A stretch of DNA of 44,155 bases from VFMC01 sp044238435. GTDB lineage: Bacteria; Actinomycetota; Acidimicrobiia; Acidimicrobiales; Ilumatobacteraceae. The notes beneath the pieces were generated by a model, which did not search any database, was not told the DNA's origin, and worked only from the letters and a program-made list of their open reading frames with translations. The stretch is taken from contig JBIIDH010000018.1 in the NCBI GenBank assembly GCA_044238435.1, forward strand, positions 1 through 44,155. Reading direction: 5' to 3'. The translations under genes and the position numbers were made by a program. Position 1 is the first letter of the stretch. Each line of letters begins with the position of its first letter. Shown piece by piece: positions 33,926 to 42,701 of this stretch.

Positions 33926-34990
33926 GTGTCCGTTGCATCGCCCCCGCCCGCCTCGCTCGCCCATATCGCGGCCCGCGTCGAGGCCCGGCTGCGCGAGTTG
34001 ATCGAGCACGAGTACACCCGATGGACGGCGTTCGATCCCGACCTGGCCGCACCGCTGGCCGAGGTGGGTCGGCTCGTGCTCTCGGGCGGCAAGCGCCTTC
34101 GGCCGGCCTTCACCCACTGGGGGTTCGTCGGAGCCGGTGGCGACCCCGACGACCCGATGGTGGTGAACGCCGGTGGGGCGTTCGAGCTGATGCACGCCTT
34201 CGCCCTGTTCCACGACGACGTGATGGACGATGCCGCCAGCCGTCGCGGTGCCCCCACCACCCACACCGTGTTCGCCCAGCAACACCAAGCCGGAGGCTGG
34301 GCCGGTGAGGCCCGACGGTTCGGCGAGGGCGTCGCCATCTTGGTGGGCGACCTGGCGTTCGTCTACGCCGACCAGTTGCTGCTCGGGGCATCGCCCCATG
34401 CCTGGTCGATCTGGAACGAGCTGCGCATCGAGCTGAACATCGGCCAGGTGCTCGACATCATGGGCGGTGTGCAGAACGACCGCCGCCGCGACAAGGCCGA
34501 GCGGATCTGCCGCTACAAGAGCGGCAAGTACACCATCGAACGGCCGCTGCACCTCGGCGCGGCGCTCGCTGCACCGGGCCGCACCGATCTGCTCGATCAG
34601 TTGAGCGCCTACGGGCTGCCACTGGGCGATGCGTTCCAGATGCGCGACGACGTGCTCGGCGCATTCGGCGAGGAAGCCGTCACCGGCAAGCCGGTGGGCG
34701 GCGACCTGCGCGAAGGCAAGCCCACGCCGCTGCTCGCTCGCGCCGTAGAGGCTGCCACGGCTGCTCAGCGGACGGTGCTCGACCGGGTGGGTCGCCCCGA
34801 CCTGAGCGATGCCGAGGTGGCCGACATCCAACAGGTCATCGTCGACACCGGTGCGCTGGCCGATCTCGAGGCATCCATCACGTCGCTCACCGACGCGGCC
34901 ATCGCTGCGGCGCGTGCTGCCGACATCACCGCCGAGGCCGGCGACGAACTCGTCGCCCTCGCCCACTACGTGAGCTGGCGGCAGGTATGA
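33926..34990 (+). CDS. crtE: Polyprenyl diphosphate synthase, probable geranylgeranyl diphosphate synthase
   Basis: The 354-residue protein has the GGKRLRP substrate-binding segment (54-60) and the first Asp-rich motif DDVMD (97-101). The second motif, QMRDDVLGAFG, holds Asp241-Asp242. Length and sequence match actinobacterial long-chain trans-prenyl synthases. As first gene of a coupled operon with crtI and crtB, it should make the C20 precursor condensed by CrtB. The residues before DDVMD (LMHAFALFH) have no bulky block two positions upstream that I can judge confidently, so exact chain length is from context. GTG 33926 overlaps no other gene; the stop overlaps crtI. Confidence 0.9.
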   Translation: MSVASPPPASLAHIAARVEARLRELIEHEYTRWTAFDPDLAAPLAEVGRLVLSGGKRLRPAFTHWGFVGAGGDPDDPMVVNAGGAFELMHAFALFHDDVMDDAASRRGAPTTHTVFAQQHQAGGWAGEARRFGEGVAILVGDLAFVYADQLLLGASPHAWSIWNELRIELNIGQVLDIMGGVQNDRRRDKAERICRYKSGKYTIERPLHLGAALAAPGRTDLLDQLSAYGLPLGDAFQMRDDVLGAFGEEAVTGKPVGGDLREGKPTPLLARAVEAATAAQRTVLDRVGRPDLSDAEVADIQQVIVDTGALADLEASITSLTDAAIAAARAADITAEAGDELVALAHYVSWRQV

Positions 34991-36474
34991 GCCGTCGGCT
35001 CGACGTCGTGGTGGTGGGCGCCGGGCTTGGAGGGCTCGCTGCTGCAGCACATCTCAGTCGGGCCGGCCACACGGTCACCGTCGTCGAGCGCGAGTCCATC
35101 CCGGGTGGCCGCGCCGGGATGATCACCGAGGCGGGGTTCCGCCTCGACAACGGGCCCACCGTGCTCACCATGCCCAACCTGCTGGCCGATGCCTTTGCTG
35201 CCGCCGGTGCCGAGATGGCCGACTTCGTCACCATCAAACCGGTCGACCCGATGTACCGGGCGGTCTACGCAGACGGCAGCACCCTGCACGTGCGCCACGG
35301 CCGCGAGGCGATGACCGACGAGATCCGCCGGTTCGCCAACGCGCGCGAGGCCGAGGCGTTCGGCCGGTTCTGCGACTGGCTCGAGCGCCTCTACCGGGTG
35401 GAGATGGCGCACTTCATCGACGCCAACTTCAACTCGGTGCTCGACCTGGTGAAGCCGTGGCGCGCCGGGCTCGAACTGGTGCGTCTCGGTGGGTTCGGCA
35501 AGCTCGGCCGCAAGGTGGCCAGCTTCTTCGACGACGAGCGGCTGCAGCGCATCTTCAGCTTCCAGTCGATGTACGCCGGCCTGGCGCCCTACGAGGCGCT
35601 GTCGCTGTATGCCGTCATCACCTACATGGACTCGGTCGAGGGTGTGTTCGTGCCCGAGGGTGGCATGCACGCCATGGCCACCGGCCTCGCCGCGGCGGTC
35701 GAGAAGGCGGGCGTCACCATCCGCTACGACAGCCCGGTCACCCGCATCCTGCGCACCGGTAGTGGCGCAGTGAACGGCGTCGAGGTCGCCGGCAGCGAGC
35801 GCATCGCTGCCGACGTCGTCGTGTGCAACCCCGATCTGCCGGTGGCGTACCGCACCCTGCTGGGCGGTGTCGAGGCGCCGCGGGTAGCCCGCCGCGGCAA
35901 GTACTCGCCCAGTTGCCTGCTGTGGGTGGCCGGGGTGAAGGGCCTGCCGCCCGCCGAGGCCGCTCACCACAACATCCACTTCGGCCACGACTGGGACGCA
36001 TCGTTCAAGGCGCTCATCCACGACGGGGTGCGCATGCCCGACCCGTCCATCCTGGTCACCCTGCACTCGCTCGACGACGCGTCGCTCGCGCCCGAGGGGT
36101 GCAGCAGCATCTACGTGCTCGAACCCACACCCAACCTCGACGGCCGCATCGACTGGAGCCGCGAGCGCGACCGCATCACCGACTCGTTGCGCGCCAAGGT
36201 GGCCGGCCTCGGCTATCCCACCGATGTCGTGGTCGAACGCATCTACGACCCGCTCGACTGGGAAGCGATGGGCATGGAGCGCGGCACGCCGTTCGCGCTG
36301 GCCCACACGTTCCGCCAGACCGGGCCGTTCCGTCCGAACAACGTCGACAAGCGGGTGCCGGGGCTGGTGTTCACCGGGTCGAGCACCCTGCCCGGCGTCG
36401 GTGTGCCGATGGTGCTGGTGTCGGGCAAGCTCGCCGCCGAGCGGGTGCAGCAGTTCGCCGGACGGCAGCGGTGA
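34987..36474 (+). CDS. crtI: Phytoene desaturase
   Basis: The 495-residue flavoprotein starts with a Rossmann motif VVVVGAGLGGLAAAAHL (7-23) followed by the ER-x-x-PGGR segment. It has the bacterial CrtI C-terminal signature FTGSSTLPGVGVPMVLVSGKLAAERV. It introduces double bonds into phytoene, converting it to lycopene or a less desaturated product. Start ATG overlaps crtE by ATGA; its stop overlaps crtB by GTGA. A second, distinct CrtI-family gene lies at 38130-39590, so this one, adjacent to crtB, is taken as the phytoene-specific enzyme. Confidence 0.93.
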   Translation: MSRRLDVVVVGAGLGGLAAAAHLSRAGHTVTVVERESIPGGRAGMITEAGFRLDNGPTVLTMPNLLADAFAAAGAEMADFVTIKPVDPMYRAVYADGSTLHVRHGREAMTDEIRRFANAREAEAFGRFCDWLERLYRVEMAHFIDANFNSVLDLVKPWRAGLELVRLGGFGKLGRKVASFFDDERLQRIFSFQSMYAGLAPYEALSLYAVITYMDSVEGVFVPEGGMHAMATGLAAAVEKAGVTIRYDSPVTRILRTGSGAVNGVEVAGSERIAADVVVCNPDLPVAYRTLLGGVEAPRVARRGKYSPSCLLWVAGVKGLPPAEAAHHNIHFGHDWDASFKALIHDGVRMPDPSILVTLHSLDDASLAPEGCSSIYVLEPTPNLDGRIDWSRERDRITDSLRAKVAGLGYPTDVVVERIYDPLDWEAMGMERGTPFALAHTFRQTGPFRPNNVDKRVPGLVFTGSSTLPGVGVPMVLVSGKLAAERVQQFAGRQR

Positions 36475-37334
36475 GCACCACCACGGTCACGCTCGACGAG
36501 AGCTATGCCCGTTGCAAGGAACTGAACAAGCGCTACGGCACCACCTACTACTGGAGCACCAAGGTGCTGCCCCGGGTGAAGCAGCACCACGTGTGGGCGC
36601 TGTACGCCTTCTGCCGGTATGCCGACGACATCGTCGACGACCTCGGCCCCGCCCCGGTCGAGCGGCGCGCCGATGCGCTGGCCGACTTCGGTAACCGCTT
36701 CTTCCTCGACCTCGCCGCCGGCCACAGCGACGACCCGGTGCTGAAGGCCGTGGTGCACACGGTGAAGGCGTTCGACATCGACCCCGACTGCTTCCAGCGG
36801 TTCCTGCGCTCGATGACGATGGACCTCACCGTCGCCACCTACGAGACGTGGGACGACTTGCTCGTGTACATGGACGGCTCGGCCGCGGTGATCGGCGAGA
36901 TGATGCTGCCCATTCTCGAACCGTTGCGGCCAGAGGCCACCACCCATGCTCGCGACCTCGGCAACGCATTCCAGCTCACCAACTTCCTGCGCGACATCGC
37001 CGAAGACCTCGACCGCAACCGGCAGTACGTCCCGCAGGAAGATCTGCGCCGTTTCGGTGTCGACCTCACGGCGCGTCGCTGCACCCCTGAGTTCGTCGAG
37101 TTGATGCGCTTCGAGATCGCTCGCTGCCGCGAGCTGTACGAGTCGGCCGACCTCGGCCTGGCCATGCTGCCCACCGAGTCGGCGAAATGCATTGGCGCCG
37201 CCCGGGTGCTGTACGGCGGCATCCTCGATCGCATCGAGGCTCAGCAGTACGACGTGTTCGCCAAGCGGGCGCGGGTGCCCACCTGGCGCAAGGCGCTGAT
37301 GGTGGCCAAGCTCACCTCGCCGTTCGGACGATGA
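36471..37334 (+). CDS. crtB: Phytoene synthase
   Basis: The 287-residue protein has the trans-isoprenyl synthase motifs YADDIVDD (50-57) for the first Asp-rich site and the second site NFLRDIAEDLDRNRQYVPQEDL, which is the diagnostic squalene/phytoene synthase signature. It joins two geranylgeranyl diphosphates to phytoene. GTG 36471 overlaps crtI by four bases, and its stop overlaps the cruF-like gene. Squalene synthase is the main alternative; the flanking crtI argues for phytoene. Confidence 0.93.
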   Translation: MSTTTVTLDESYARCKELNKRYGTTYYWSTKVLPRVKQHHVWALYAFCRYADDIVDDLGPAPVERRADALADFGNRFFLDLAAGHSDDPVLKAVVHTVKAFDIDPDCFQRFLRSMTMDLTVATYETWDDLLVYMDGSAAVIGEMMLPILEPLRPEATTHARDLGNAFQLTNFLRDIAEDLDRNRQYVPQEDLRRFGVDLTARRCTPEFVELMRFEIARCRELYESADLGLAMLPTESAKCIGAARVLYGGILDRIEAQQYDVFAKRARVPTWRKALMVAKLTSPFGR

Positions 37335-38137
37335 GTGCGGACGGTGGCGCGCAGGCCGGCAGCGGGCAGTCCGGTGCGCAGCGGCTGACAGCGGCGGCCG
37401 GTGCGGTCACGCTCGCGGCGATGATCGCCACACCGCTGGCTCCCCGTGGCGGAGCGGTGCGGCGAGCCTTGTCGAGCGTGGTGGTGACCGGCTTGTTCGT
37501 CACCACGGCAGCGTCGTCCACCCGTCGCTGGGGCCTGCGTCGGGCGGTGGGCGCGGCAACAGGCCTGGCCGCAGCGACGGCGGTGGCCGAACGTGTGGGT
37601 ACGGCCACCGGGCTGCCGTTCGGCCGCTACCACTACACGGGTGCGCTGCGGCCGCAGGTGGGTGGCGTTCCGGCCATCGTGCCGCTCGCCTGGTTCGCCA
37701 TGGCGGTGCCCGCGCGTGATGCGGCGCACGCGGCGCTCGGCCACCGGTCGGGCCGCGTCGCGCGCGTCGCCCTCGGTGCGGGAGCGCTCACCGCGTGGGA
37801 CCTGTTCCTCGACCCGCAGATGGTGGGCGAGGGGTACTGGCAGTGGGCTCGCCAGGGCCGCTACCGGGGCATCCCGTTCAGCAACTACGTCGGCTGGCTG
37901 CTGGTGAGCGCCGGGGTGATGGCCGTGCTCGAGGTGGTGCTGCCGATCGACGACGGTGAGGCGGCCGACCCCACCTCGGTGGCCCAGTACGCCACGATGG
38001 CCACCATGGAGACCGTGGGGTTCGCCGTGTTCTTCCGCGACCGCGTCGTGGCGGCCGTGGGTGGCGCCGCCATGCTGCCGGTCGCGGCCGCTGCAGTACG
38101 CCGGGTGGTCAACCAGCGTCGGTGGGTCCGTGGCTGA
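37331..38137 (+). CDS. cruF: CruF-like carotenoid 1',2'-hydratase (DUF422)
   Basis: The 268-residue membrane protein has about seven hydrophobic segments and the DUF422 core GLPFGRYHYTGALRPQVGGVPAIVPLAWFAMAVPA, WDLFLDPQMVGEGYWQW and GIPFSNYVGWLLVSAGVM. CruF adds water to the psi-end of acyclic or monocyclic carotenoids (myxoxanthophyll, deinoxanthin and bacterioruberin routes). Its neighbours, a second desaturase and a GT2 glycosyltransferase, are the partners known from cyanobacteria, which supports this call. It overlaps crtB by ATGA. Confidence 0.85.
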   Translation: MSADGGAQAGSGQSGAQRLTAAAGAVTLAAMIATPLAPRGGAVRRALSSVVVTGLFVTTAASSTRRWGLRRAVGAATGLAAATAVAERVGTATGLPFGRYHYTGALRPQVGGVPAIVPLAWFAMAVPARDAAHAALGHRSGRVARVALGAGALTAWDLFLDPQMVGEGYWQWARQGRYRGIPFSNYVGWLLVSAGVMAVLEVVLPIDDGEAADPTSVAQYATMATMETVGFAVFFRDRVVAAVGGAAMLPVAAAAVRRVVNQRRWVRG

Positions 38138-39590
38138 CGGTGCTCGCCGCCGGCACGGCACGGCGTCGCCCGCCGAGGTGCTCGTGGTGGGCGGTGGCAT
38201 CGGCGGCCTCGCGGCTGCCATCCGCCTGCGTGCCGCCGGCCATCGGGTGGTGGTGCTCGAGCGCAACGACGTGCCCGGCGGCAAGCTGGCGGTGCACCGG
38301 CGCGACGGCTTCACGTTCGACATCGGGCCGTCGCTGATCACGCTGCCGCAGGTGTTCGACGAGCTGTTCCGCGTGGCCGGCACCACCCTCGCCGACGAGG
38401 TGCCGATGGTGCGGCTCGATCCACAGTTCCGCTACCACTGGCCTGACGGGTTCGAGCTGACGGTCCGCGACGACGGCTGCGATGCCCCCGGCTATGCCGA
38501 GTGGATCGACCACGGTGGGCGGATCTGGGACGTGAGCGAGCGCACGTTCTTCGCCGGCCCGATGAGCAGTCCGGTGGCGTTGGCCCGCCGTCTGCGCCGG
38601 CCACGCGACCTCACCGACATCGACGCCCTGCGCACGCTGCACCGCTCGGCTGCTGCTTGTTTCGACGACCCGCACCTCGTGCAGTGGGCGGGGCGCTACG
38701 CCACCTACTCGGGTTCGTCGCCCTACGCGGCGCCGGGCACGCTGGGTTGCATCGCGGCGGTCGAGCACCGCTACGGCTGCTGGTACCCGATGGGTGGTCT
38801 CGGCGTTTTGCGCGACGCATTCGTGCGGGTGGCCGAGCGGATGGGTGTGGAGATCCGCTGCAGCACCGAGGTCATCACCATCACGGCTGATGCGCGCATC
38901 GGCGGCACGGTCGACGGCGTGGTGCTGGCCGACGGCACTCATCTCGACGCCGACGTGGTGGTCGCGAACGTCGATGCCACGCATCTGTACAGCGATCTGT
39001 TGCCCGACACCCGGGCGTTGCGCAAGGTGCGTCGGGCCGAGCGCTCGACCAGTGGCTTCGTCGTGCTCGCCGGGGTGCGCGGTGCAACACCGGGTATCGG
39101 CCACCACAACGTGTGGTTCAGCGGCGACTACGCATCCGAGTTCGCCCAGTTGGCCGAGGGTCGATGCGCCGACGAGCCCACCGTGTACGCGTGTGTCAGT
39201 TCGGTCACCGATGCCTCGCAGGCACCGGTGGGTTGCGAGAACTGGTTCCTGCTGGTGAACACCCCGCCCGGAGTGGAGATCGACCGCACCGCGTACACGG
39301 CGGTGGTGTTCGAGCGGCTCGCTGCCCACGGGGTCGACCTGCGCGACCGACTGCTGTTCACCGAGACCATCACTCCGCTCGACCTGCAGGCTCGCTACCG
39401 GGCACCGGGCGGCGCCATCTATGGCACCTCGTCGAACGGGGCCCGGGCGGCGTTCGTGCGGCCAGGCAACCGCAGTGCGCGCAAGGGCCTCTATCTCGTC
39501 GGTGGCAGCAGCCATCCGGGTGGTGGTCTGCCGCTCGTCACCATCGGGGCGCGCATCGTCGCCGACCTCGTCGAGGCCGACCGCGCATGA
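38130..39590 (+). CDS. CrtI/CrtD-family carotenoid desaturase (second copy)
   Basis: The 486-residue flavoprotein has the FAD motif VLVVGGGIGGLAAAIRL (17-33), ER-x-DVPGGK, the family segment FDIGPSLITLPQVFDELF and the C-terminal YLVGGSSHPGGGLPLVTIGARIVADL. GSSHPGGG instead of the TLPGVGVP of the crtI copy marks a different subclass, resembling CrtD 3',4'-desaturases (hydroxyneurosporene type). It could also be a CrtO-like ketolase. GTG 38130 overlaps the cruF-like stop by eight bases. In the CruF-CrtD-CruG setting it probably desaturates C-3',4' after hydration. Confidence 0.8.
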   Translation: MADGARRRHGTASPAEVLVVGGGIGGLAAAIRLRAAGHRVVVLERNDVPGGKLAVHRRDGFTFDIGPSLITLPQVFDELFRVAGTTLADEVPMVRLDPQFRYHWPDGFELTVRDDGCDAPGYAEWIDHGGRIWDVSERTFFAGPMSSPVALARRLRRPRDLTDIDALRTLHRSAAACFDDPHLVQWAGRYATYSGSSPYAAPGTLGCIAAVEHRYGCWYPMGGLGVLRDAFVRVAERMGVEIRCSTEVITITADARIGGTVDGVVLADGTHLDADVVVANVDATHLYSDLLPDTRALRKVRRAERSTSGFVVLAGVRGATPGIGHHNVWFSGDYASEFAQLAEGRCADEPTVYACVSSVTDASQAPVGCENWFLLVNTPPGVEIDRTAYTAVVFERLAAHGVDLRDRLLFTETITPLDLQARYRAPGGAIYGTSSNGARAAFVRPGNRSARKGLYLVGGSSHPGGGLPLVTIGARIVADLVEADRA

Positions 39591-40699
39591 GGCGCACCCG
39601 TTCGCGCCTGTGGCTGTTACTGCGCCTCGGGGCCGCGGGTGTGGCACTGGTGCGCATCGCCCGGGCGGCACGCCGTCGACCGCCGCTGCGAACGGGCGCC
39701 CCGTTCGATGTGGACGCCGAAGGTCCGACGATCTCGGTCGTCGTGCCGGCCCGCGACGAGGCGGCGCGCATCGGCCCACTGCTCGACGCCGTACGTGCGG
39801 CACCTGGTGTGACCGAGGTGGTGGTGGTCGACGACGAGAGCAGCGACGGCACCGCTGCCATCGCCGCTGCGGCTGGGGCGCGGGTGATCGCGGGTGCGCC
39901 GCTTCCTGCCGGGTGGGCGGGCAAGGCGTGGGCGCTGCAGCAAGGGATCGAGGCCGCTACCGGCGAGTGGGTGGTCACCCTCGATGCCGACACCCGCCCG
40001 TCACCCGAACTGCCACGGGCGCTCGTGGCCCGCGCGGTGGCCGATGGGCTCGATGCCGTCAGCGTCGGCGGCCGCTTCGAGTGCCCCACCCCCGGTGTGG
40101 CCTGGCTGCACCCGGCGATGCTCACCACCCTCGTCTACCGCTTCGGTCCGGCGGGCTTCGCGGGTCGGGTGGCGCCGCATCGGCAACTCGCCAACGGGCA
40201 GTGCATGGCGTTCCGGCGTGCCGACCTGCTCGCCGTCGGCGGCATGGCGCCGGTGGCCGGTGAGGTGGTGGAGGACGTGGCGCTGGCCCGGCATCTGGCC
40301 GGCCTCGGCTGGGATGTGGCGATGCTCGACGGCGCCGAACTACTCACCACCCGGATGTTCGACGACCTCGGCGACACCTGGCGCGGGTGGGGCCGTTCGT
40401 TGGCGTTGCCGGGGGTCGAGCCCGTGTGGCGGCAACTCGGCGATCTCGCCGTGCTGCTGGTGGCTCAGGCGCTGCCGCTGCCGCGGTTGCTCACGCGGCG
40501 GGGCGACCTGCTCGACGTGGTGCTGCTCGTTGCTCGTCTGGGCACGCTCGGCGGCACGGCCCAGGCGTACGAGCGGCCGGGTCGCACGTACTGGTTGTCG
40601 CCGTTGGCCGATCTGCCGGCGACCGCTGCGCTAGCGGCAGGCATCATCCGCCCGCTGCTGGGTCGGCGCCATGTGTGGCGTGGCCGCCGCTACGGCTGA
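39587..40699 (+). CDS. GT2-family glycosyltransferase, CruG-like (carotenoid 2'-O-glycosyltransferase)
   Basis: The 370-residue protein has an N-terminal membrane anchor. A GT-A domain follows with ISVVVPARDEAARIG (49-63), VVDDESSDGT (DD 82-83), LDADTRPS (metal-binding DAD 133-135), GQCMAFRR, the catalytic-base segment EVVEDVALARHLAGLGW and the WRGWGRS loop. C-terminal membrane segments complete it. The family also includes hopanoid-associated HpnB, an alternative name. Position at the end of the crt operon behind CruF- and CrtD-like genes favours CruG. ATG overlaps the preceding stop (ATGA). Confidence 0.75.
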   Translation: MRRTRSRLWLLLRLGAAGVALVRIARAARRRPPLRTGAPFDVDAEGPTISVVVPARDEAARIGPLLDAVRAAPGVTEVVVVDDESSDGTAAIAAAAGARVIAGAPLPAGWAGKAWALQQGIEAATGEWVVTLDADTRPSPELPRALVARAVADGLDAVSVGGRFECPTPGVAWLHPAMLTTLVYRFGPAGFAGRVAPHRQLANGQCMAFRRADLLAVGGMAPVAGEVVEDVALARHLAGLGWDVAMLDGAELLTTRMFDDLGDTWRGWGRSLALPGVEPVWRQLGDLAVLLVAQALPLPRLLTRRGDLLDVVLLVARLGTLGGTAQAYERPGRTYWLSPLADLPATAALAAGIIRPLLGRRHVWRGRRYG

Positions 40700-40711
40700 G
40701 TCGGCGGGTCC

Positions 40712-41374
40712 TCAGTCGCGGTCCTGCCAGGTGCAGATGCAGGCCTCGTTGCCATCGGCATCGGCGAGCACCCACCACGAGCGGGCGAAGCGATCGGTCA
40801 CCATCCGCCCACCCGCGGCCAACGCCGCCTCGATCCTCGCTGTTGCCTCGTCGTGCGGCACCGACACGTCGATGTGGAACCGGTCGCGCCCGGGCCGTGG
40901 TTCGTCCATCGTCTGGAACCACATCGGCGGACCCAGCCGCAGCGGGTCGACCAGCGCACCGTCGACGTCGCGATAGCCCAGCACCGCCGCCCAGAACGGC
41001 CGGATGCGGTCGGCGTCGAGGGTGTCGATGGCCACTTCCACCGCCTGTACCGCACCCGGTTGCGCAGTGGCACCGGCAGCAGCAGCCAGCTGCGAGATAC
41101 GACGCGCCAGATCGACGTCGTGAGTGGTGAGACCATCGACTTCGTGGGTGGTCAGCGCCACGCGCACCCGGTCGGGGTAGCGGATGTCGAGGTCGGGATG
41201 GTGATCGGCCTCGTCGGCAGCGGCGGCGATGGCGGCGGCTAGCGCCGTAGCGGCCTGGAACGAGCCAGCGCGGAAGTGCGCCACCAGGAACCGCAGAACG
41301 ACGCGCCAGTCGTCGAGGCCGTCGAGTGCGGCGATCTCGTCGAACGTGAGCGGGGTGTACTGCGGTCGTGCCAT
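40712..41374 (-). CDS. DCoH/pterin-4a-carbinolamine dehydratase fused to a VOC domain
   Basis: The 220-residue protein is a fusion. Residues 1-95 carry the pterin dehydratase pattern with the active-site histidines: EADHHPDLDIRYPDRV (His58, His59) and LTTHEVDGLTTHDVDLA (His77, His85). Residues 110-217 form one VOC/glyoxalase-like domain (VEVAIDTLDADRIRPFWAAVLGY...WWVLADADGNEACICTW). The N-terminal part would recycle a pterin cofactor or act as a dimerisation cofactor; the VOC part may bind a ligand. It converges on the carotenoid operon with 12 bp between stops and is not obviously part of it. Start ATG 41374 lacks a Shine-Dalgarno sequence. Confidence 0.85.
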   Translation of the reverse strand: MARPQYTPLTFDEIAALDGLDDWRVVLRFLVAHFRAGSFQAATALAAAIAAAADEADHHPDLDIRYPDRVRVALTTHEVDGLTTHDVDLARRISQLAAAAGATAQPGAVQAVEVAIDTLDADRIRPFWAAVLGYRDVDGALVDPLRLGPPMWFQTMDEPRPGRDRFHIDVSVPHDEATARIEAALAAGGRMVTDRFARSWWVLADADGNEACICTWQDRD

Positions 41375-41411
41375 CGGCCCAGTAGAGCACCTGGCTTCGG
41401 CAGCGTGTGTG

Positions 41412-41987
41412 TCAGTCGGGGTCGGGTGACCGGCTGCCGGCCCACGCGGCCTGGGCGAAGCGGATGCCGATCAACGTCATCAGCACCCCCGTGGCGGCAG
41501 TGCGGTACGGGCCGTCGACCACCAGTTGGATGAACGGTACGGCGAACACCCCGGCCCGCGCTCCCCAGGCGAACGAACGGGTGGCGGCGAACACGATCAG
41601 CAGCACGCCGATCGCGATGAGGGACGTGAGCGGGGCCACCACACAGATCGCACCGACGAAGCAGAGCACGCTGCGCCCGCCGCGGAACCCGTCGAACACC
41701 GGCCAGGCGTGTCCGACCATCGCCGCGAACCCGCCCACGTACCCGAGCCACCACTGCCCATCGGCCGCCAGCAACACGCCCAGCGTTGCGGCTGCGGCGC
41801 CTTTGGCCACATCGCCCGCGAACACCCAGCGGGCTGCGTTGCCCCCCACCGATTCGCGGGCGTTCCAGTAGCCGGGGTTGCCGTCGCCCACGGTGCGCAG
41901 ATCGCGACGCGTTGCCAACCGGGCCACGGGGATGGAGCCGAACAGATACCCGAACAGCACTGTCAGCACGATGCTCACGGCTGCCAT
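41412..41987 (-). CDS. PlsY-like membrane acyltransferase, atypical motifs
   Basis: The 191-residue membrane protein has five or so hydrophobic segments and the PlsY layout: FGYLFGSIPVARL, then the GNPGYWNARESVGG loop, GDVAKGAAAATL and MVGHAWPVFDGFRGGRS. PlsY transfers acyl from acyl phosphate to glycerol 3-phosphate. Here motif 1 and especially motif 3 deviate (FRGGRSVLCFVGA instead of the usual F-x-GGKG-x-AT), so the acceptor may differ. The start ATG 41987 is nine bases from the divergent CrtA-like start. The housekeeping PlsY is probably elsewhere. Confidence 0.7.
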   Translation of the reverse strand: MAAVSIVLTVLFGYLFGSIPVARLATRRDLRTVGDGNPGYWNARESVGGNAARWVFAGDVAKGAAAATLGVLLAADGQWWLGYVGGFAAMVGHAWPVFDGFRGGRSVLCFVGAICVVAPLTSLIAIGVLLIVFAATRSFAWGARAGVFAVPFIQLVVDGPYRTAATGVLMTLIGIRFAQAAWAGSRSPDPD

Positions 41988-41996
41988 GCTGACAGG

Positions 41997-42701
41997 GTGA
42001 CCGACACGGCGCCGCACTGCATCGCCTCCTTCCACCTCGTGCGCGATGCGAGTCGCCTGCGCACCATGGCACGGCTCGGGCTTGATCGGCGTCGCCTGCG
42101 GCGTGTGCCAGGCCTGGTGTTCTGGCGTCTGCTCGGCACGGGCGCCGGCAGCGATACCAGCCCTGGGGCCGACCTGCAGCGCAGTGCGCTGTTCGCCATC
42201 TGGAAAGACGCCGAGTCGCTCGATGCCTTCGAGGCCTCGATGGCCGACCGCTGGTCGAACGTGCAGGAGGTGTGGTCGGTGCGGCTACGCAGCTGGGGTG
42301 GGCACGGGGCGTGGCACGGTGTCGACGTGTTGGGCCTGCTCGAACCGGCGGTGGCCCCCGATGCGCCGGGGCCGGTGGCCATCATCACCCGTGCGAACGT
42401 GCGGCGCCGTTCGTGGCGTTCGTTCCGTCAGGCCGGCCCGGCGGTGAGCGCCGAACTGAACGCATCCGACGGCCTGCTCGCCGTGGTGGGCATCGGCGAA
42501 GCTCCGTTCGGGCGGTTGGGCACCTTCAGCCTGTGGGCATCGATCGAGGCGGCCCGGGCCTTCGCCGTGCAGAGTCCGCACCACCGTGAGGTGGTGCGCC
42601 GCACCCGCACCGAGGGCTGGTACGGCGAAGAGCTCTTCGCCCGCTTCGAGCCCTCGGCCTCGTCGGGTCGCTGGAACGGCCGCGACCCCCTCGCCCCCTG
42701 A
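41997..42701 (+). CDS. CrtA-like (spheroidene monooxygenase family) carotenoid oxygenase
   Basis: The 234-residue protein follows the CrtA pattern along its length: VFWRLLGTGAGSD, SALFAIWKDAESLDAF, WSVRLRSWGGHGAWHGVD, GPVAIITRANVRRRSWRSF, LLAVVGIGEAPFGRLGTFSLW and the terminal EGWYGEELFARFEP. CrtA is a heme-type monooxygenase that puts a keto group at C-2 of acyclic carotenoids. Start GTG 41997 has no ribosome site and is nine bases from the divergent PlsY-like ATG; an in-frame ATG at 42066 is another option. It lies 1.3 kb past the crt operon. The match is by memory of the family, so keto specificity is inference. Confidence 0.72.
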   Translation: MTDTAPHCIASFHLVRDASRLRTMARLGLDRRRLRRVPGLVFWRLLGTGAGSDTSPGADLQRSALFAIWKDAESLDAFEASMADRWSNVQEVWSVRLRSWGGHGAWHGVDVLGLLEPAVAPDAPGPVAIITRANVRRRSWRSFRQAGPAVSAELNASDGLLAVVGIGEAPFGRLGTFSLWASIEAARAFAVQSPHHREVVRRTRTEGWYGEELFARFEPSASSGRWNGRDPLAP

